64,000 nt of DNA. Origin: Macrocybe gigantea. Its lineage: Eukaryota > Basidiomycota > Agaricomycetes > Agaricales > Callistosporiaceae. A program made the position numbers and the translations under genes. Position 1 is the stretch's first letter. Each line of letters opens with the position of its first letter. Where the stretch lies: positions 62,001 through 126,000 of the forward strand of contig SJRY01000276.1 of assembly GCA_011319805.1 (NCBI GenBank), given 5' to 3'. Of the stretch, positions 20,701-36,824 are shown piece after piece. The notes beneath the pieces were generated by a model that ran no database searches, had not been told where the DNA came from, and saw only the letters and a program-made list of their open reading frames with translations.

Positions 20701-22233
20701 CATTTTCCCGCATGTAATGAACATAGATCAAAACTGCGGACAGGCAAAATTTAAATCACAATCGTTTCTACACCATTTGAAAGGCTTACAACTGTGGAAA
20801 ACGAAAAAGTTGATCATGGCTTGATAAGAAAAAATGTCATGAGCTGAGGTAGTCCACCAGCGAGCAAGAGAGAGAACAGACTCCTGGCCCAGACCGTTTT
20901 GAGGGGATCAACAGTGAACATGCCCTGTAAAATGTCAATCGGATATCGTATAACATAGTAGATGTGCCTACGTGATGAAAAAACAAGTTGCGCCAATAGC
21001 GGCAGGCAAGCGATTTAACTTGAGACCAAACAGGCCGATCGCTTGTAGGGCCTGACATAACCGAGTTTAGCCAGACATCAACAAGAGCATCTAATACGCA
21101 CAGTATTATAGTACAATGTTCCCAGAAAATCGCGATTGTAGCAATGAAGGACTACATAAGGAGACTTCGGATAGAAACCGCACAGATACCTGTGAAAACA
21201 ATTAGAGCGTACCTAAAACAGAATGAAAAACACCTTACATGAATAAGATTTGGTAGAACGACCTAATTCGGTCAGTTGAGCAGATGCGAAGAGGCACGAT
21301 GATGAGGACCTACCAGCACCAAATCGAAATTGTCAAAAACGTTTGGTAGATCGAAGGCCTGTCTCTAGGCCAGTCATACATGACCATGACACTGTGTACA
21401 TATCAGCCAGGCCCGAAAATCGTTGAAATAGATAATTACATGACGGGTAGGCTGAACACTGGAGCAAACTGCTTCGATATTTAGTGAATGACTATTGCAG
21501 AAACCGGCAAAGATAGTCACCGCGAAGTAGAATGCTCTGTCAAAGAATTGGTTGATAGGTCGCGCGAAGATACAACCGAGCACCCAGTTCAGTATTAGCC
21601 ATAGGGAAGCCCAGAGCGCAAGTGATTTCTTTATAAACCAGTTCTCCTATATAGAGCAGATGACAATGGTGTTGAATGACGACAACAAAGCTTCCTGAAA
21701 AAAAAAAATTCTACCTGAGCATAATGTCTCTCCGACTTTTCATCCTCGAAACCGGAACTGAAAATTTGGGTAACAGTTGGCCAGAAGCGCCATCTCAGAA
21801 AAGTCCAGGGGGTAAAGACACCATTAGACTTTTCTTGTATGCTGTCATGGTCAACTGCACTATGGCCATGCGCATTGCTACCGCTAGACTTGTCCGGTGT
21901 CCCCTCGTCGTCTGAATGAGACTCAGTGGTGATGTCTTCGGACCACACGCGGTCCACGACGACTTGATCGACTTCATCTCCTTCATCTTGCGCAGCATTA
22001 GCATCCAACGGTCTTGTGTAACTGCTTTCGGCGGCGCTTTCTCCCATGAATGAACTACTGGAGGCAGGAGTGTCTGGGCTGATACGCTTCTTGAAGTTGG
22101 CCCAATGCGTTGCAAGGCTGCCTGCGATCCGTGCAGATTTCTTTCCCCGCATACCTGCATCCTTATTCGCTTCACGGCGTTGCAATACAGGAAGCGGTAA
22201 CGTGTCGGCAACAGCTAAAGGCGAAATGGGCAT
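17754..22233 (-). CDS. Membrane hybrid histidine kinase HK1
   Basis: This is a phosphorelay sensor with a disordered N-terminus (shared motif DQVVVDR), about six or seven membrane segments (21700-20700), kinase core and receiver. [20 protein letters not shown] precedes the H-box. The H-box FHEVRVPLN appears only if an AT-AC intron (20382-20431) is removed. The ATPase part shows the N-box ([14 protein letters not shown], then SNACKF), G1 ([11 protein letters not shown]) and G2 ([13 protein letters not shown]). The receiver has [13 protein letters not shown], phospho-acceptor Asp in VVFLDNQMP and Lys in VLTKPV, so it looks active. A GC-AG intron (18755-18805) joins MEQG to GRVELVL. Small 3' exons follow, ending in QEHG and TAG at 17754-17756. 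The start at MPISPLAV (22233) is preferred; an in-frame ATG lies at 22353. No frameshift was found. HK2 at 46.9-50.9 kb is its paralogue. Confidence 0.85.
18755..18805 (-). other. GC-AG intron in HK1
   Basis: The 51-bp interval starts GCAAGT and ends GACCAG. It contains an in-frame TGA, and removing it joins MEQG to GRVELVL. HK2 reads [10 protein letters not shown] at the same place with a GT-AG intron. GCAAGT is the usual donor consensus for GC-AG introns. Confidence 0.75.
20382..20431 (-). other. Candidate AT-AC intron in HK1 H-box
   Basis: On the minus strand the exon ends TACGTCTTCCATG and the next begins AAGTGCGGGTTCCT. The 50 bases between start ATGAGT and end CAACAC, with a CTAAC branch-like site 12 bases before the end. 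Removing them gives YVF-H-E-V-R-V-P-L-N, the expected phospho-acceptor motif. No GT-AG pair in the interval gives that frame. Confidence 0.65.
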
Positions 22234-23128
22234 TGTCGTCCCGCTGCAACAAGCTTCCTTGAGGACGGTCTTCCGGGTTGACAGTGAAAGTTCTTCAGTC
22301 CATCTGGACGTGTTGTAGCTCGCAGTCTCAGCTCTACGAGGCCAGAAGTGCATGAAGAGGAGACGTAAAAGGAGCGACGAAAAGGAGGCACAGGAGACTC
22401 CCTTAAATTCACATTGGCAGCACTGATTTTTGAAGCAATTTCTAACGTGACAGGGGAAGTCACACGCCTTCTGTGGCTCCCGAGATTAGTAATCCGATCC
22501 TCAGTCCCTTGCCCACATTTTGGTCCCTTGAATCCCGTGCCGGGGTCCCTGCGTCCAACACGGACTATGTGCGGCTAGGCAGCATGAGGTCCTGGAGATG
22601 CCCGCCCTTCCTCAACTGTAAACTACGTACCTTCTAGCCATTCTTTCGTCTTCTAGAACGACACACACACAGCCTATCCTGCAAATCTCCCATCCCTGTC
22701 AGTTCTCTGATTATAAACATAGTGATACACTCCGCAATAATACTAGTCCCACATCTTTGTCTGTTTCATGACTGGGGCGACCAAAATTCGAAAAACAGTA
22801 CTGATCACCGTTGACTGCCGTCCAATGGCTGGCCTTCGTACAACGCACGAATTTCCCGATATATGAGCGAACCGTGAATACGGTCAGGCATGGATGCTGT
22901 TCAGTTCAATATTTCTGAGGGAACAACTGTCGGAGTGTGAATTCCCACTCTTGTTTCTCCTCCTCCATCTTCCGTCGAAATTCAACCTTGGCAGCTCTAT
23001 AATATCCTGAACTCAACCCTGTAAAAGTCCTGCTATACTCCCTTTGCCTTTCTTTCAGGCTCGATCGAATTTTTCCATTTTTCGTCGTCGTTCATCCCCC
23101 ATTTCAAGCTCAGCTCATCCTCAGCCGC
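22234..23128. other. Divergent intergenic region between HK1 and SNT2
   Basis: About 0.9 kb lies between two divergent genes and should hold both promoters and 5' UTRs. An in-frame extension of HK1 to 22353 is possible. Short CA and pyrimidine tracts occur; no RNA gene or repeat was recognised. Confidence 0.45.
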
Positions 23129-26100
23129 ATGTCTTTTCCGGTATTCCTCAAAAATGGTGAACAGGTCAAAGCGAATGGTATAAAATATCTCAGGTCTCAG
23201 TAGTGAATTATGGGACATAGCGAGCTCATTTTCTCCACAGATCATGTTTATTGCTCGCCACCATGGGCGGTGAGGGACGGCACACCATATTCGATCGCGC
23301 GTATTATGCAATTTTTGCCTCCTGAAGACGCCCCAAAGGGCGAGGAAGGCAAAAATTACTTGTACACTCGGGTTCGCCTCGCCTGGTATTATCGTCCCAG
23401 TGATGTAAGCGACCGTCCCGTAGCGGACTCTCGTTTGCTCTTAGCCGCCATATATTCGGAAGTGTGCGACATCAATCAACTACGAGCCAAGTGCCACGTG
23501 GTCCATCGTGACAAAATCTCAGACTTGGCTGGATGGAAGAAACGACCCGACCGCTTTTATTTCAATCGACTCTTTGACCCGTATATCAAGAAGGAATTCG
23601 AGGTCATCCAATCAACGGACGTGAGGAACCGTAGGTGCTTTATTTGTTTGTTATGCTCGGTTTGTTGAACATTACATCAGTTCCTGACCACATCCGCGAG
23701 ACATTAATTTCTCGTTACGAATATGTCGTTGCGGAAAAAGAAATTATACCAGACCTCACGGACACCATTCGGCTATGTGATACTTGTCATGATTGGTGCC
23801 CAAGGTTAGTATTTTTGACAGCATTATATTATGCTATATTAATCGAGGATCATTAGTCCCGAAACCGTCCAATGCGATCGATGCAAGAAATTCTTCCACA
23901 TGCATTGTGTTCAACCACCCTTGATTGCTAAGCCCTCACGAGGATATGGCTGGACTTGTGCACCGTGCTCAAAGAAGCATGAAGAAGAAGTAGACAGTCA
24001 TGAGGTTCGTCACATCACTCCGCTGCCGCCGAAACCCATCAAGTCGAACGCACCCCCGCCCCGAGGCCGCGGCAGACCAAGGAAAGACCGCCTATTGGCT
24101 GAAAAAGAAGAAAATACGCCCATTAAATACTTCAAAATGTGGCCGTTCCGTTATTTTGGGTGCGCTCTCTTCAGCTTGGCTGCGCATTCTTGTCTAACTG
24201 GCCGACAAGCCAACACACGGTGGCAGAAGATACATTGGGTGTGGATAACGTTTTGCAGAATTTTCTAGATCTGATAGACGAGCTCAGATCCCGATGACCT
24301 TATTTTCCCTCGAGCGGCAACTCGACAAGGTCCCAAATACCAGGCAAATGTCCCATCCGCCCCAGAGCTCGACATCAACCCATCGGGTAAGTAACAAGAT
24401 TTTGCTCTCGTTCATGTAAATGAACTATGTGCAGAACCAGACGAGAGAGGTGGTGACAACACTATTGAGACTCTTGGAATCATCAATACCCTGACAGATG
24501 CCGAAGGTGTGTTTCGACCTTTCAGGTAGCTGATTCATCCTGACTAACTGAAAATATCTGGCAGTGGCGGAAGGTGAGATGATGTGCGCATTGTCCCGAT
24601 CTTGCCTAACAGTTTTTGAAGTGGAGGCGTGCAAGAACAGTCTGACGCAAGATCTCAATTTGAAATCCAGCGTTGATTGGTTGACCGAAGTAATTCGTCG
24701 CTTTTCTGAGGCTGCCCTCGCAGCACGCCCTCTAACGTCCGTCAGCATGAAGTCCCCTCTGCGAACAGAAAAGGTACATTAATATAACACTATCAGTAAA
24801 CGCTAAATTGATATCGACACCTTGCAGTGGAAGAAAAATGAAACATTATATACAGACAAGGGATGGACGAGGGACGAAATGGCCGCATTCGAAGATGCTA
24901 TTCTCGCACATGGTGCCGAGCTTCGTGCGGTTCGCGATGAGGTTGGCACAAGAACAATGCCAGAGGTAGTACGTTATTATGGCCACTGGAAAAAGCACGC
25001 TTCCTTCGATAGGCTCCGACACCAAAGCTGACATAGTCCCTTAGCTCCAAACTCGGTGAAGAAAATAAACGAATTCGAGAAATGGGTCACCCACCAAAGC
25101 CAGTCAATCGAAAGTATGCAACGCTGGAAGAAGCCAATGATGGTCAGCGCGTCGGACTTTCTGATGATGAGGAATCCGTCGTCACCCAATCTTCGAAATC
25201 GCCGAGTTGTGGCGCATGTCGCACCCGTGAGTCCAAGATTTGGTGGAAAGCGCCCAAAGGTTTGGCCACCAGTCTACTGTGCGATAATTGCGGGACAAAC
25301 TGGAGAAAATATGCGGACCTAAACGTGCGGCCCATCCGAGAAGAATCTCTGCCAGCTGCAAAAAAGGTCAGCGAGAAACGGGAAGGGACGCCTCTTACGG
25401 GTCCTGTTACTAAGCGAGCGCGGGTAAGTCGTATTCACAGCTGTTAATGCTGGCTATCTGTGGACTTCTGGAAACGATTAGACTTCGGCGTCTGTCCAGT
25501 CGACGCCGCCACCTCAAGCTCCTTCCGTGTTGCAACAGATTCGCTGTTTGACATGCATGAAGAATGGGCCTGTCGGCAAGGTTCTAAAGTGTAAGAAATG
25601 TCAATTGAGAGTACATGCTGGTAAAGAAGCTTGTTCTTCTCAAGGTTGGAAATCGCTCACACTTCATGCAGCCTCGTGCGGCGCTATCGTTGATCCGTCG
25701 GCTCTTGAATCGTGGACGTGCGAACTATGCGAAAACGAAGAGACTCAAGAAGCCTCCGTGGTTGGTTTTCGTTCTACTCTTTCTTCTGTCATGTATCTCC
25801 GTTCTCACGATGTATAGATCCCTGACTGTCTCCTCTGTCCTCGAGCATCGGCTGAAGAAAGGAAGAGAAAACCTTACCCTTCCCCAGATTCATTCCTTCG
25901 TGCTTGCAAACCCACGGAGGGACAAGGATGGGTGCACGTCCTTTGTTCCGTCTTTACTCCTGAGATCACCTTCACCGATGCTTCTCGTCTTCGACTGGTT
26001 GAAGGCATAAGCACGATTTCCCGACATCGCTGGGAAGCAGTAAGTAGCGAACAAAACTCTTAGTTCTGACTTTATAACCTTAATTTTCTACAGACGTGCA

Positions 26101-26739
26101 GTCTATGTGGAAAGCAAGAAGGTTCCGTCGTTCGTTGCTCCGACTGCAGCAAGGAATTCCATCTATCATGTGCTTGGAGACAAGGACATAAGTTCGGTTT
26201 TGAAATACAACCTGTAAGTGTCGAACCATCAGGCGATGATCACACAAAATTCACTTCAGCACCAAAGGTAAAGAGCAGTCGACGAGATACGACAACGACG
26301 ACCACCTTCAAAGGCGAAACTGGCTGCATGAATCCCATAATATCATGCAGAGATCACGATCACGCTAAAAGAGAGATTTACGATATTTGTGAGACTAATG
26401 ATAACGGCGAGGTTTGGTTCATTCTTCTGCCATGACTGACAATCACCGCTCATCGATTGTTTGACCTAGACTGCACTCCAGGTGTATTGCCAAGCCTACA
26501 AGCAAGCACCCGTTGGCCAGGCGCATGGTTTATTACGCAAAGCTCGGCGTTTGGACCAGATTGTCAATATCCGCCCTGACGCCACAGCCATACCCCCAGA
26601 ACAACCCCAGCCTGAGCCAGAATGTCACCAATGTCATACGCAGTTTTCACCGGCATTCTATCGAATACCGTTGGCGAATGGGTTGGCGAACGGCGCGGGT
26701 CCAGGACATGCCTGGCTATGTCACAGATGCCGTTTCTGA
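23129..26739 (+). CDS. SNT2: Snt2-like BAH/PHD/SANT/GATA chromatin protein
   Basis: Yeast Snt2 is a chromatin factor and E3 ligase acting with Ecm5 and the Rpd3 deacetylase. Exon 1 (23129-23177, MSFPVFLKNGEQVKAN) joins across 23178-23240 to a BAH domain (DHVYCSPPW, YSIARIMQF). Next come a PHD finger (LCDTCHDWCPR, then QCDRCKKFFHMHC), a SANT domain near 24865 (WTRDEMAAFEDAILAHG), a GATA-type finger near 25205 (CGACRTRESKIWW, CDNCGTNW) and an extended PHD module (IRCLTCMKNGPVGK, LRVHAG, HVLCSVFTPE, CSLCGKQEGSVVRCSDC, FHLSCAWRQGH). This domain order matches Snt2. The last exon ends CHQCHTQFSP and WLCHRCRF. Introns are 50-65 bp and no frameshift was found. The stop lies 170 bp from the convergent DOA4-like stop. 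Confidence 0.85.
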
Positions 26740-26908
26740 GACTTCTTCGAATTGCCTTGGTGTCATAAAGGAAATAGGTATATATAACGTTACAGACTCT
26801 GGCCCTTGGAAAATAATGCACGAATCTACAATACAAATGGAAGCAACAACAGGGTAACGAAACAAACCTGGTTAATGGAATGGAATAGTAATAGATATCC
26901 ATTGTAAT

Positions 26909-29900
26909 CTATACTTTCGTTCTTTTGTAAAATAGGACGTAGGCACGAGGGGTCTTGGGTGATCTTGTAAGAAAACCATGGCAAATAATGCTCAATTGTG
27001 CAACTTACAATAACCTGTTTTGCATCGACAGTTTTTATGCTACTGTCATCACAGTATTTCCAGCCCCCACGAGAAGAGATGAAAGCGGTATCTGCAAAAT
27101 AAGGTGAGGCTTGCTTCAAGTCTTTCGGAAGCCGTGCGTACAATGGCCACTGCTCAGGTTTCCTGAGTGATTGGTAACGCCATAGAGATCATAACGGAAT
27201 GGCGGAATTTGCGCCCTTGCGTCGTTCGGGTTTGTAATACTGTCATTCGGCAACGACCTGTCGCCGCCCAAGGGGTTGATCACGAGGTCTGTTAGGTCTA
27301 AACCTTTTAGAGGAAAGTCCACAAAAGTATCGATCTTGTCTGAGAAGCGACCGTTGGCCTCGAAGCGTTTGAGGTGTATAAGTAAAACGGGTGGAAGCCG
27401 AGCTAAGGAAAGTTTCTTTGATGCTCTACGCTTCGTTTTGCATTTTGGACAATCCCTGAGAAAGGAGCTATGAGAAAAGCTGACAGAGGCCTATAAATGA
27501 GTGTACCATGCATCGTCCTTATCCAGAACTTCCGTATGGAAGAAGGCGTCCAAACATCCCTGTAGTGTTGCCTTGCCATTCCTTTCCTGGGTGATGGGTA
27601 ATTGCAAAATGGAGAACACATTGTATGTAGTTGACGTCTAAAGACAGATCAGCAATGAAATGGACAATGTTGAGAAAGGAGAAGAGTGAGTCACCGTTTG
27701 ACATGTCAAGCACTGTAACCTGTTGCGGAATTGACCCTGGAAAAAGTCGACGATGATGCTATCGTTCCGGTTGCGCCACGCACGCCACTCTTGCTCGCTA
27801 GCTATCTGTGGCGGCAAACGTTCCAATTCCGCTTCTTCGTCTGGCGTCCGAGACCAAGAAGGCTTGACTAAAATCCGATTGAGGTCTTCATGGATCCCAT
27901 CCAAGAGGAAACTTAGAAATTCCTGCGAGTCATGCTGATCCGAGTTATTGTACTGCGATTTCATCTGACATATTGACCGCTGATATTCTATTGATCAGCA
28001 AATCTGTAACGTCGCGCAGAGGAACCGACACATACGCGAAAATCGTATGCGGATATATAGGGCAGATCACCACTCCACATTTCGCGTAAGAGTTTGGCAA
28101 AGGCACCCGCCAGTTTGCCTCGCGATCCGAGAGGATTGTTATAGTTGATAGCTTTCTGCCATCGACCCTCTTCAAGGGGCAAGTATAAGCGGCACGGGAA
28201 TAAGGAGAAAATATCTGAAGCGGTACCTATGAAGAACTTGGAGAAGGGCACCGTAGCGTTTAGGCATTGAATAGGAGCGTTCATGTAACATGTATTGCCG
28301 AGGTTTTTCAGTCCGGACGTGCCAACTTCAATGTCAAACCAGTATGTTACAGGGTAATCGGAAGCTATTCGAGGAATTGCAGGAGCTCCCGGAGCGAAGG
28401 GAGACACAACGGTGTGTTGCAACCGCGGTCGATTGTCTTGACGCTCAAGGACAGGCGAGGCGGCAACAGGAGGAGGCCTGAGAACCTGTGGAGTGGAGAG
28501 TTCGGGATAATCAATGGGGCGAGCAGAATGAAACCCTGCAAGTGCTTCCTGCGACTGATCAACGAAATCAGATCGCTTTCGGGATAGTTGAGAGGAATTA
28601 ATAGATGCCTGCGGAGGTGATTGGATGTCGTATGGAATGGAAACTGAGGATGTTCCGGTATTTGGTTCCGAAGTGGGGAGTCGTCGAGGGAACTGTGGGT
28701 ACGTGATTGGAGATGAACTGGCACCGTTAACAAGGCTCTGTGGTGGGGACTATACGCTACAGTCAAATCCTGAAACACACATGAAGATGAAAAACGGTTA
28801 CATCGAAAGGTCGTGACAAAGACTGCGAGTGAGGACGCAAGATGGCAGGCCTCCGGACAAGTGAAGCCTCGGATTGTTGAACATGTTGACTTGTATATTG
28901 TATTTCCGCGGGTATTCTAGTGTCATCGTAGGCAAAAAGCAACATCACTACGGAATGAATAGACTTGCCTTGTATGCGAGGGGTGATGATCCAGAGAGAT
29001 GTTAGGCCTATGACCCTTCGGCTGGGAACGGGAATCCAAGATGGGTGGGGTAACTTCATTTTCAGCACGCGGTGTCCAGGGAGTGTGCATGTCAGATAAT
29101 GAACCTAGCGGCGGGGATACCGAGACATAGCCATTTAAAAATGGATGTTTGGAGTTATAACTGGATGAAATAGAGGGAAGCTGACTCGTGCTAGCGGTCG
29201 ACGTAAGTGGCTGTGAGAAGTGCGCGGTAGGGACACCCTTCTGCACTACGGAGGGTTCATTGGCATCACGGTGCCAAGCCTCCAGACCGCCAACAAGGAG
29301 CATGGGAGCTCTTTTCAACATCTTTGGGATCGATCTCTGGCTTATGAGATCCACAAGGACTGATAAAGGAGAACCAGGCAGTCCAAAGTCAGTCGAATCG
29401 GCGTCAAGGACTACGACGAGGTCAAATTTCTCGCGATTGGAGAAAAGGATAGCTTCTTGTTCGGGAGAGATCGCCATTGATTCCTCCAACTTCTCGATCG
29501 TCAGGCTGCCAGAGATGTAAGGCTTCATAACAGCGTACGCAGTAAATTCGTCACTGACCCAGATCTTTGAAGGACAGAAGGTTCAATACAGACCGCAGCA
29601 TTCTGGATGTGGTCTTTCTCGAATTGCGCACGGTCCCGAACGTCCAGGGCAAGAACCCGGAAGTGTTGCATGTACTGCTGAAGATCCCTCGGATGCACGA
29701 CATCAGACACTGGTAAGATAGGTTTGTTAATGTAACCAATAGAAGATGATGCAGACAAGTTGAGACCCGAAGGTTTGTGAGGTGCAGAACTCTTGGGAGG
29801 TGATGATGGTCGACTCGGAAAAGCATTAGTGATAGGGGTAATCGGTGTGCTCGAAGGCCGTTCAACAGGGATTGAGAAATTTCGAAGAGACGATGACGGT

Positions 29901-30786
29901 GACGACGATGACTCGGCGCTCGGTTGTCCTGTTTCGTCGGCCTTCACACGATCCGAATCGGTTGAAATGGATAGTAGTTGAAAAGCCGGATTGTCGTCCA
30001 ATTCGTTGATGGGAGGGAACGCTTGTGTGAAACCGGCTACGTCCACCGTGGGTGGCTTGGGTGAAGACGGTGGTGATGACCCTGGGGACGGTGGACCAAG
30101 AGACGACGGAGCGACAAATACGTGAGGAGATGGAGCGGACGCTGATGGCGCAGCAGGAATCAAAGCTGGGGGAAGTTTTGTTGAGGACGGTTTTGGCGAG
30201 GCTGGCGCGCTTGTAGGACTAACTTCGGAGAACGTGCGCGAGATTCGTTTTGACGTAGCACCGGTCAAACCGTTCTCCTGCAAAGCCCTCAGTCGGTCTG
30301 CTATACTTCCACCAGGCTTGGTGATGGGCCCATCAATTTTGTCGGACGAGTTTGCGCTAGAAGAGAAGACGTGAAGGAAGTTCTGAGAGGTAAGAGGCGA
30401 CATAAAGGCACCTTGATGGCTGCTTTTCGAACGCTTTCAACTTCTCCTCGACGGCTCTAAGACGCGAGGACATGTCCTCGCCATATCGCTAGAGGCAGAG
30501 TAAATCAGGAGGATCATTAAAGCTGTGTATGACAAGTGTGCGGCACCTCCATGAAATCAGTTATTTCTTTCGAAGAACCCTGGTCCTGTGAGTTGATAGC
30601 TACATTGACAAGGCTGGCAGCCTTCACATACGCAGCCAGCGCGGCTTTCAGGTCCCCCCGTGTCTGATAATCGATTCCCGTGAAGAACTGGTTTCGGGCA
30701 GTCTTGACAAGCGACGATGCCGAAGCACCTGAGACTTCCTTCTGAACAGTATGCTTTGCCTTCTCTTTAATTTCAGAAACGGTCAT
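26909..30786 (-). CDS. DOA4: Doa4/USP8-like ubiquitin-specific protease
   Basis: This cysteine protease removes ubiquitin, in yeast mainly from cargo at endosomes. The start is MTVSEIKEKAK at 30786. The N-terminal part (ARNQFFTGIDYQTRGDL) resembles the USP8 dimerisation/MIT-like region. A long Ser/Pro linker follows, then a rhodanese domain (HFRVLALDVRDRAQFEKDHI through MLLVGGLEAWH). The USP domain shows the Cys box GLKNLGNTCYMNA, the DSQEFLSFLLDG motif, CPKCKTKR zinc ligands, RLPPVLLIHLKRFEA and the His box SGHYTAF, assembled across an intron (SGH-T | AT ACC). The end reads TPRAYVLFYKRTKV with TAG at 26909-26911. All catalytic motifs are present and no frameshift was seen. Rhodanese plus USP is diagnostic of the Doa4/Ubp5/USP8 group. 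Confidence 0.88.
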
Positions 30787-31194
30787 GCTATCGGTACTTC
30801 GATTCCCTTTGCGCGACTCTAGGTACACCAGATGCTGAGTAGTTGATCGAGGCACAAGGCTGAATCCGCAGACCTGACTGAGGAAGGCGAAAATCACCCA
30901 GCCCTGGCGAGTTGGGCAAGACTGTAACACCAGGCATTCAACGAGCAGGACCGCCAAATAACGGATGCAGAATCAAGAAGCAAAAAGGCGGGAGCTGGAG
31001 TAGCACTGGAGTCCTCTCACTAAGTGCTCAGTCAGTTGTGTGGCTTTGCCGTCCTGATGCTTATGTAATTCCGCTGTTTCTGTGTGGCTGCGGCTTGGCA
31101 CGGAATTTTCTCAGCACGCGAGCACGTGATCCGACGCGACTCCACGGACCCAATTTCCAACGTTCAACCCAGCACAGTGCTTGTTGTCTCCGCC
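30787..31194. other. Divergent promoter region, DOA4-like / ADIP-like
   Basis: These 408 bp separate two divergent genes. The deubiquitinase frame stays open upstream of its chosen ATG to about 30957, so a longer N-terminus is possible. No RNA gene or repeat was recognised. Confidence 0.4.
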
Positions 31195-33942
31195 ATGGCT
31201 GAAACGCCGAAGAAGCTTGTTCGCTGGGACGTCAACGACTCCTTCCAGGGCTTTGGTTCCCCGACTTTTGAGTACTCAGAAGGCTCCGTCGTGTCTACCG
31301 GGAGCCTCGACTACATCAATGCACAACTTCTTGCACATGGATTCATCACGTCACCAGGTCTGAGGCTGGACGGTCTGTCAAATACGGAGCTCGACCGTAC
31401 AATAAAATGTGTCTTGGGACTGTTAAGCCAAAGAATTGTGCGTTTTCGCACTGCCTCACATCTATCAAGCTCACTCGCTGCAGGAGGACATGGCGCGAAC
31501 GGAAGACTTGACGGCCAAGTTCCGTACACTCAACTACGATCACGACAGACTCATGGCAATGTATCGAGCTGCTAATGAGCGAGCGGCAAACGCTGAACGA
31601 GAGATGAACCTTCACAAGTCCCGTCTCAGGTATTTCTTTCTTTCTTTAACCACGGCCGAAGCCTGATCGGTGACAGTGCAGCAAATCGTTCTTTGAAGTC
31701 TGCTGAGAATGCCCATAAGCAAACAGCTGCTGAATTACAACGCACTCGAACCAATTTACAGGCCCTTCGTGCATCTCACCAGAGTGAATTAAAGAAAAAA
31801 GACAAGGAAGTGGAGCGCATGTCGGAGAAATGGTCGAGAATCGCGGACATGCAACCGAAATTGACCATGATCGCTAGCGGGATGAAATGCGCCAATGTTG
31901 ATGTCATTGAAGGCGTGGATGATCTAGGACACGGCGAGGGATTCTTGGAGGTTGCTTTGGAAGAAGCTGAAAGTGCTCGCCTACGACTTTCTGAAGAAAA
32001 TGACCATCTCAAAAAGCTCCTCGTCCGAGCCATAAATGATGCCCAGATCATCCTACGTCAAGCACAAAGCTATATCTCCGAGGACGAGGAAGAGGTCATT
32101 TTTCTGAACTTCATACATAAACGTCAACTAACTGCACTACACCTGTAACAGCCAAATCCCTTTACACCAGCCACACTGTTCCCACTCAGCCCTCCAGACA
32201 ATGCAATCGACAAGCTGACCGCCATAACATCCCGCCTACGTGATTGCCTGACTTCTCTGGCAGAACGTCCATTAACAACGAACAAAACCAGCACTAGCAA
32301 TTCAAAAGAACCCCCTCACCCATCACCGGAGGAAATTGAACGCTTAAAGTCCACAATTGCGAACCTCAGACAGGAGTTAGGTGCGTAGGCAGCGTCGTCC
32401 GTGTGTCGCCATTTCTCAAGCCTTTTGGGGTGACAGAGCGTGCGCAAAAGAAATCCACGGCACAGGCGGCGGAAACACAAGCAATAGTGGATGGGTTTGC
32501 CATGGATCGTCGTCTCATGACCGATGGCGCCGGCGATATAAGCGTGGATCTGATGACGGCCCCGCAAAGAGATGAAGAGAAAGAGCGGCTGGATGGTATA
32601 AAGAAGGGGATCGATTCTGAAAGACAGAACATCACAGAGGCCGCCATCAAGTTGGGCAAGGAACGCCTGGCCTTAGAGGTGAGGTTATCTATACATTGCA
32701 GATGCATTAAGAATAACTGAAGACATCAAACAGGCCGAAAGGATTGCGTTGATGGAAGAAAGGCGAACCTGGCAGGTTCAACAAATATTGGACGAGCTAC
32801 CACCAACTCCGCAACCCGTTTCACCTGTACAACCAGCCGTAGTCCGTTTGTCTCCAAAAAAGTCCCCTCGTAAATCCCCCACCAAAATGCCAGTTGGTAA
32901 AGCCGGGCATTCAACTCGGAAATCAGCGCGGACCTCTCGCCGGCATCTAGCCTCGCCCAGTAAGGTCGTCCCTGCATTTGAAACTGAAGTTATTCCGCCC
33001 ATCCCGGCACCGACTTTCAATATTAAACCTCTGCCTTTGAATACCTCCCTGCTCCCTACCTCGTTTGTACTCCCGCCTCCCTCTCCAAAGGCATCGCTTC
33101 CCACAGAACCTGCCTTACCAGAGACCATACAGAAAAGCACAGAGCCGGAGTCAACCACGCCATCCATCTCACCTCCAGCAGGAGCCTCCCTCCCTCCGCC
33201 GACGACTCCTCCCAAAGCACGGCGGCCCTTCCCCGTGGCAAAGCCCTTTGCTCATCGCATGATTCACGCTTACTCGCCCGCCAAACCTAGTCCCTTAAGC
33301 CGAATACTAATGCTAGCTGATTCACCTGGAAGCCCAGAAACGATACTGGAGGAGGACCTCGACTCTTCAAATGAACTCGGACCCGTTCCGGAAGCACGAA
33401 AAGCTGACAGGCTTTCTTTCCAACCTATCCCTCCTCTACAGCCGTCAAAAACTCGCGAACTGCTATCACTGGCTGCTGAGCTGGGCGTGGAGGAGTCATC
33501 CACCGAAACGCCGCTACAAGAGAAGAAACTAGAGTCTAACGTACCCACGCTTCCTGCCGTTTCCACGAAAACTAGTAACGACACTGCAAAAGGCAAAAGT
33601 CTCCCAGCAGAACCCAAGGTCACGATTGCGCAGGAGAGAACAAAGTCAAAGGTTGAACCCAAGATCATGGCGAGCACCCGCACCAAAGGCCCCGCCGCGG
33701 TCGAGAAAGAGAACACGCGTATGAGACCTAATAGCAGGGCCTCTTCGGCTCCGAAGATCTTGCCGCCCGTGGAATCCGGCGCTCCGAAGACAGCAGCCAC
33801 GAAGCCTGGAAGCAAACCCACCATCAATGCCCCGTCACGCGCCCGCCCCGTGGCAAAGGTTCCCCCACCTAGCAAGAACGGTCCCAGGAGGGTCCCCATA
33901 GATAGCACGGAAGCTCCCGCGATCTCCAGAGGATGGAGATAA
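31195..33942 (+). CDS. ADIP/Msd1-like coiled-coil protein
   Basis: Fission-yeast Msd1 and animal SSX2IP/ADIP are coiled-coil proteins that anchor microtubules at the spindle pole. The start is MAETPKKLVRWDVND at 31195. The N-terminal TGSLDYINAQLLAHGFI and LLSQRI resemble the ADIP domain start. Long coiled coils follow (NYDHDRLMAMYRAANERAAN; TAAELQRTRTNLQALRASH; FLEVALEEAESARLRLSEEN). Exons after introns add ERAQKKSTAQAAE and RNITEAA-type helices, ending with an about 390-residue Pro/Ser/Lys-rich tail containing SPKKSPRKSPTKMP. Introns are canonical and no shift was found. The identification rests on the N-terminal block and architecture; a generic coiled-coil protein is the alternative. Confidence 0.6.
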
Positions 33943-34142
33943 CATCGTTGTAATGGGCGCCCCTATCTCCTTTAGCAAGTTTCTCGATATTGACATTGAC
34001 TTGTGTGTATATTTGGCACTGTAACTATAATCAGCTATGCATTCGCGAACTGATGGATACCCGAATGATTTGCGTTTATGTATACACTTCATAACGACTA
34101 TTCGGAAGGACGTTCCACAAAGCAGAAGGAAGAGTATCAATA

Positions 34143-36824
<2,682 letters not shown>
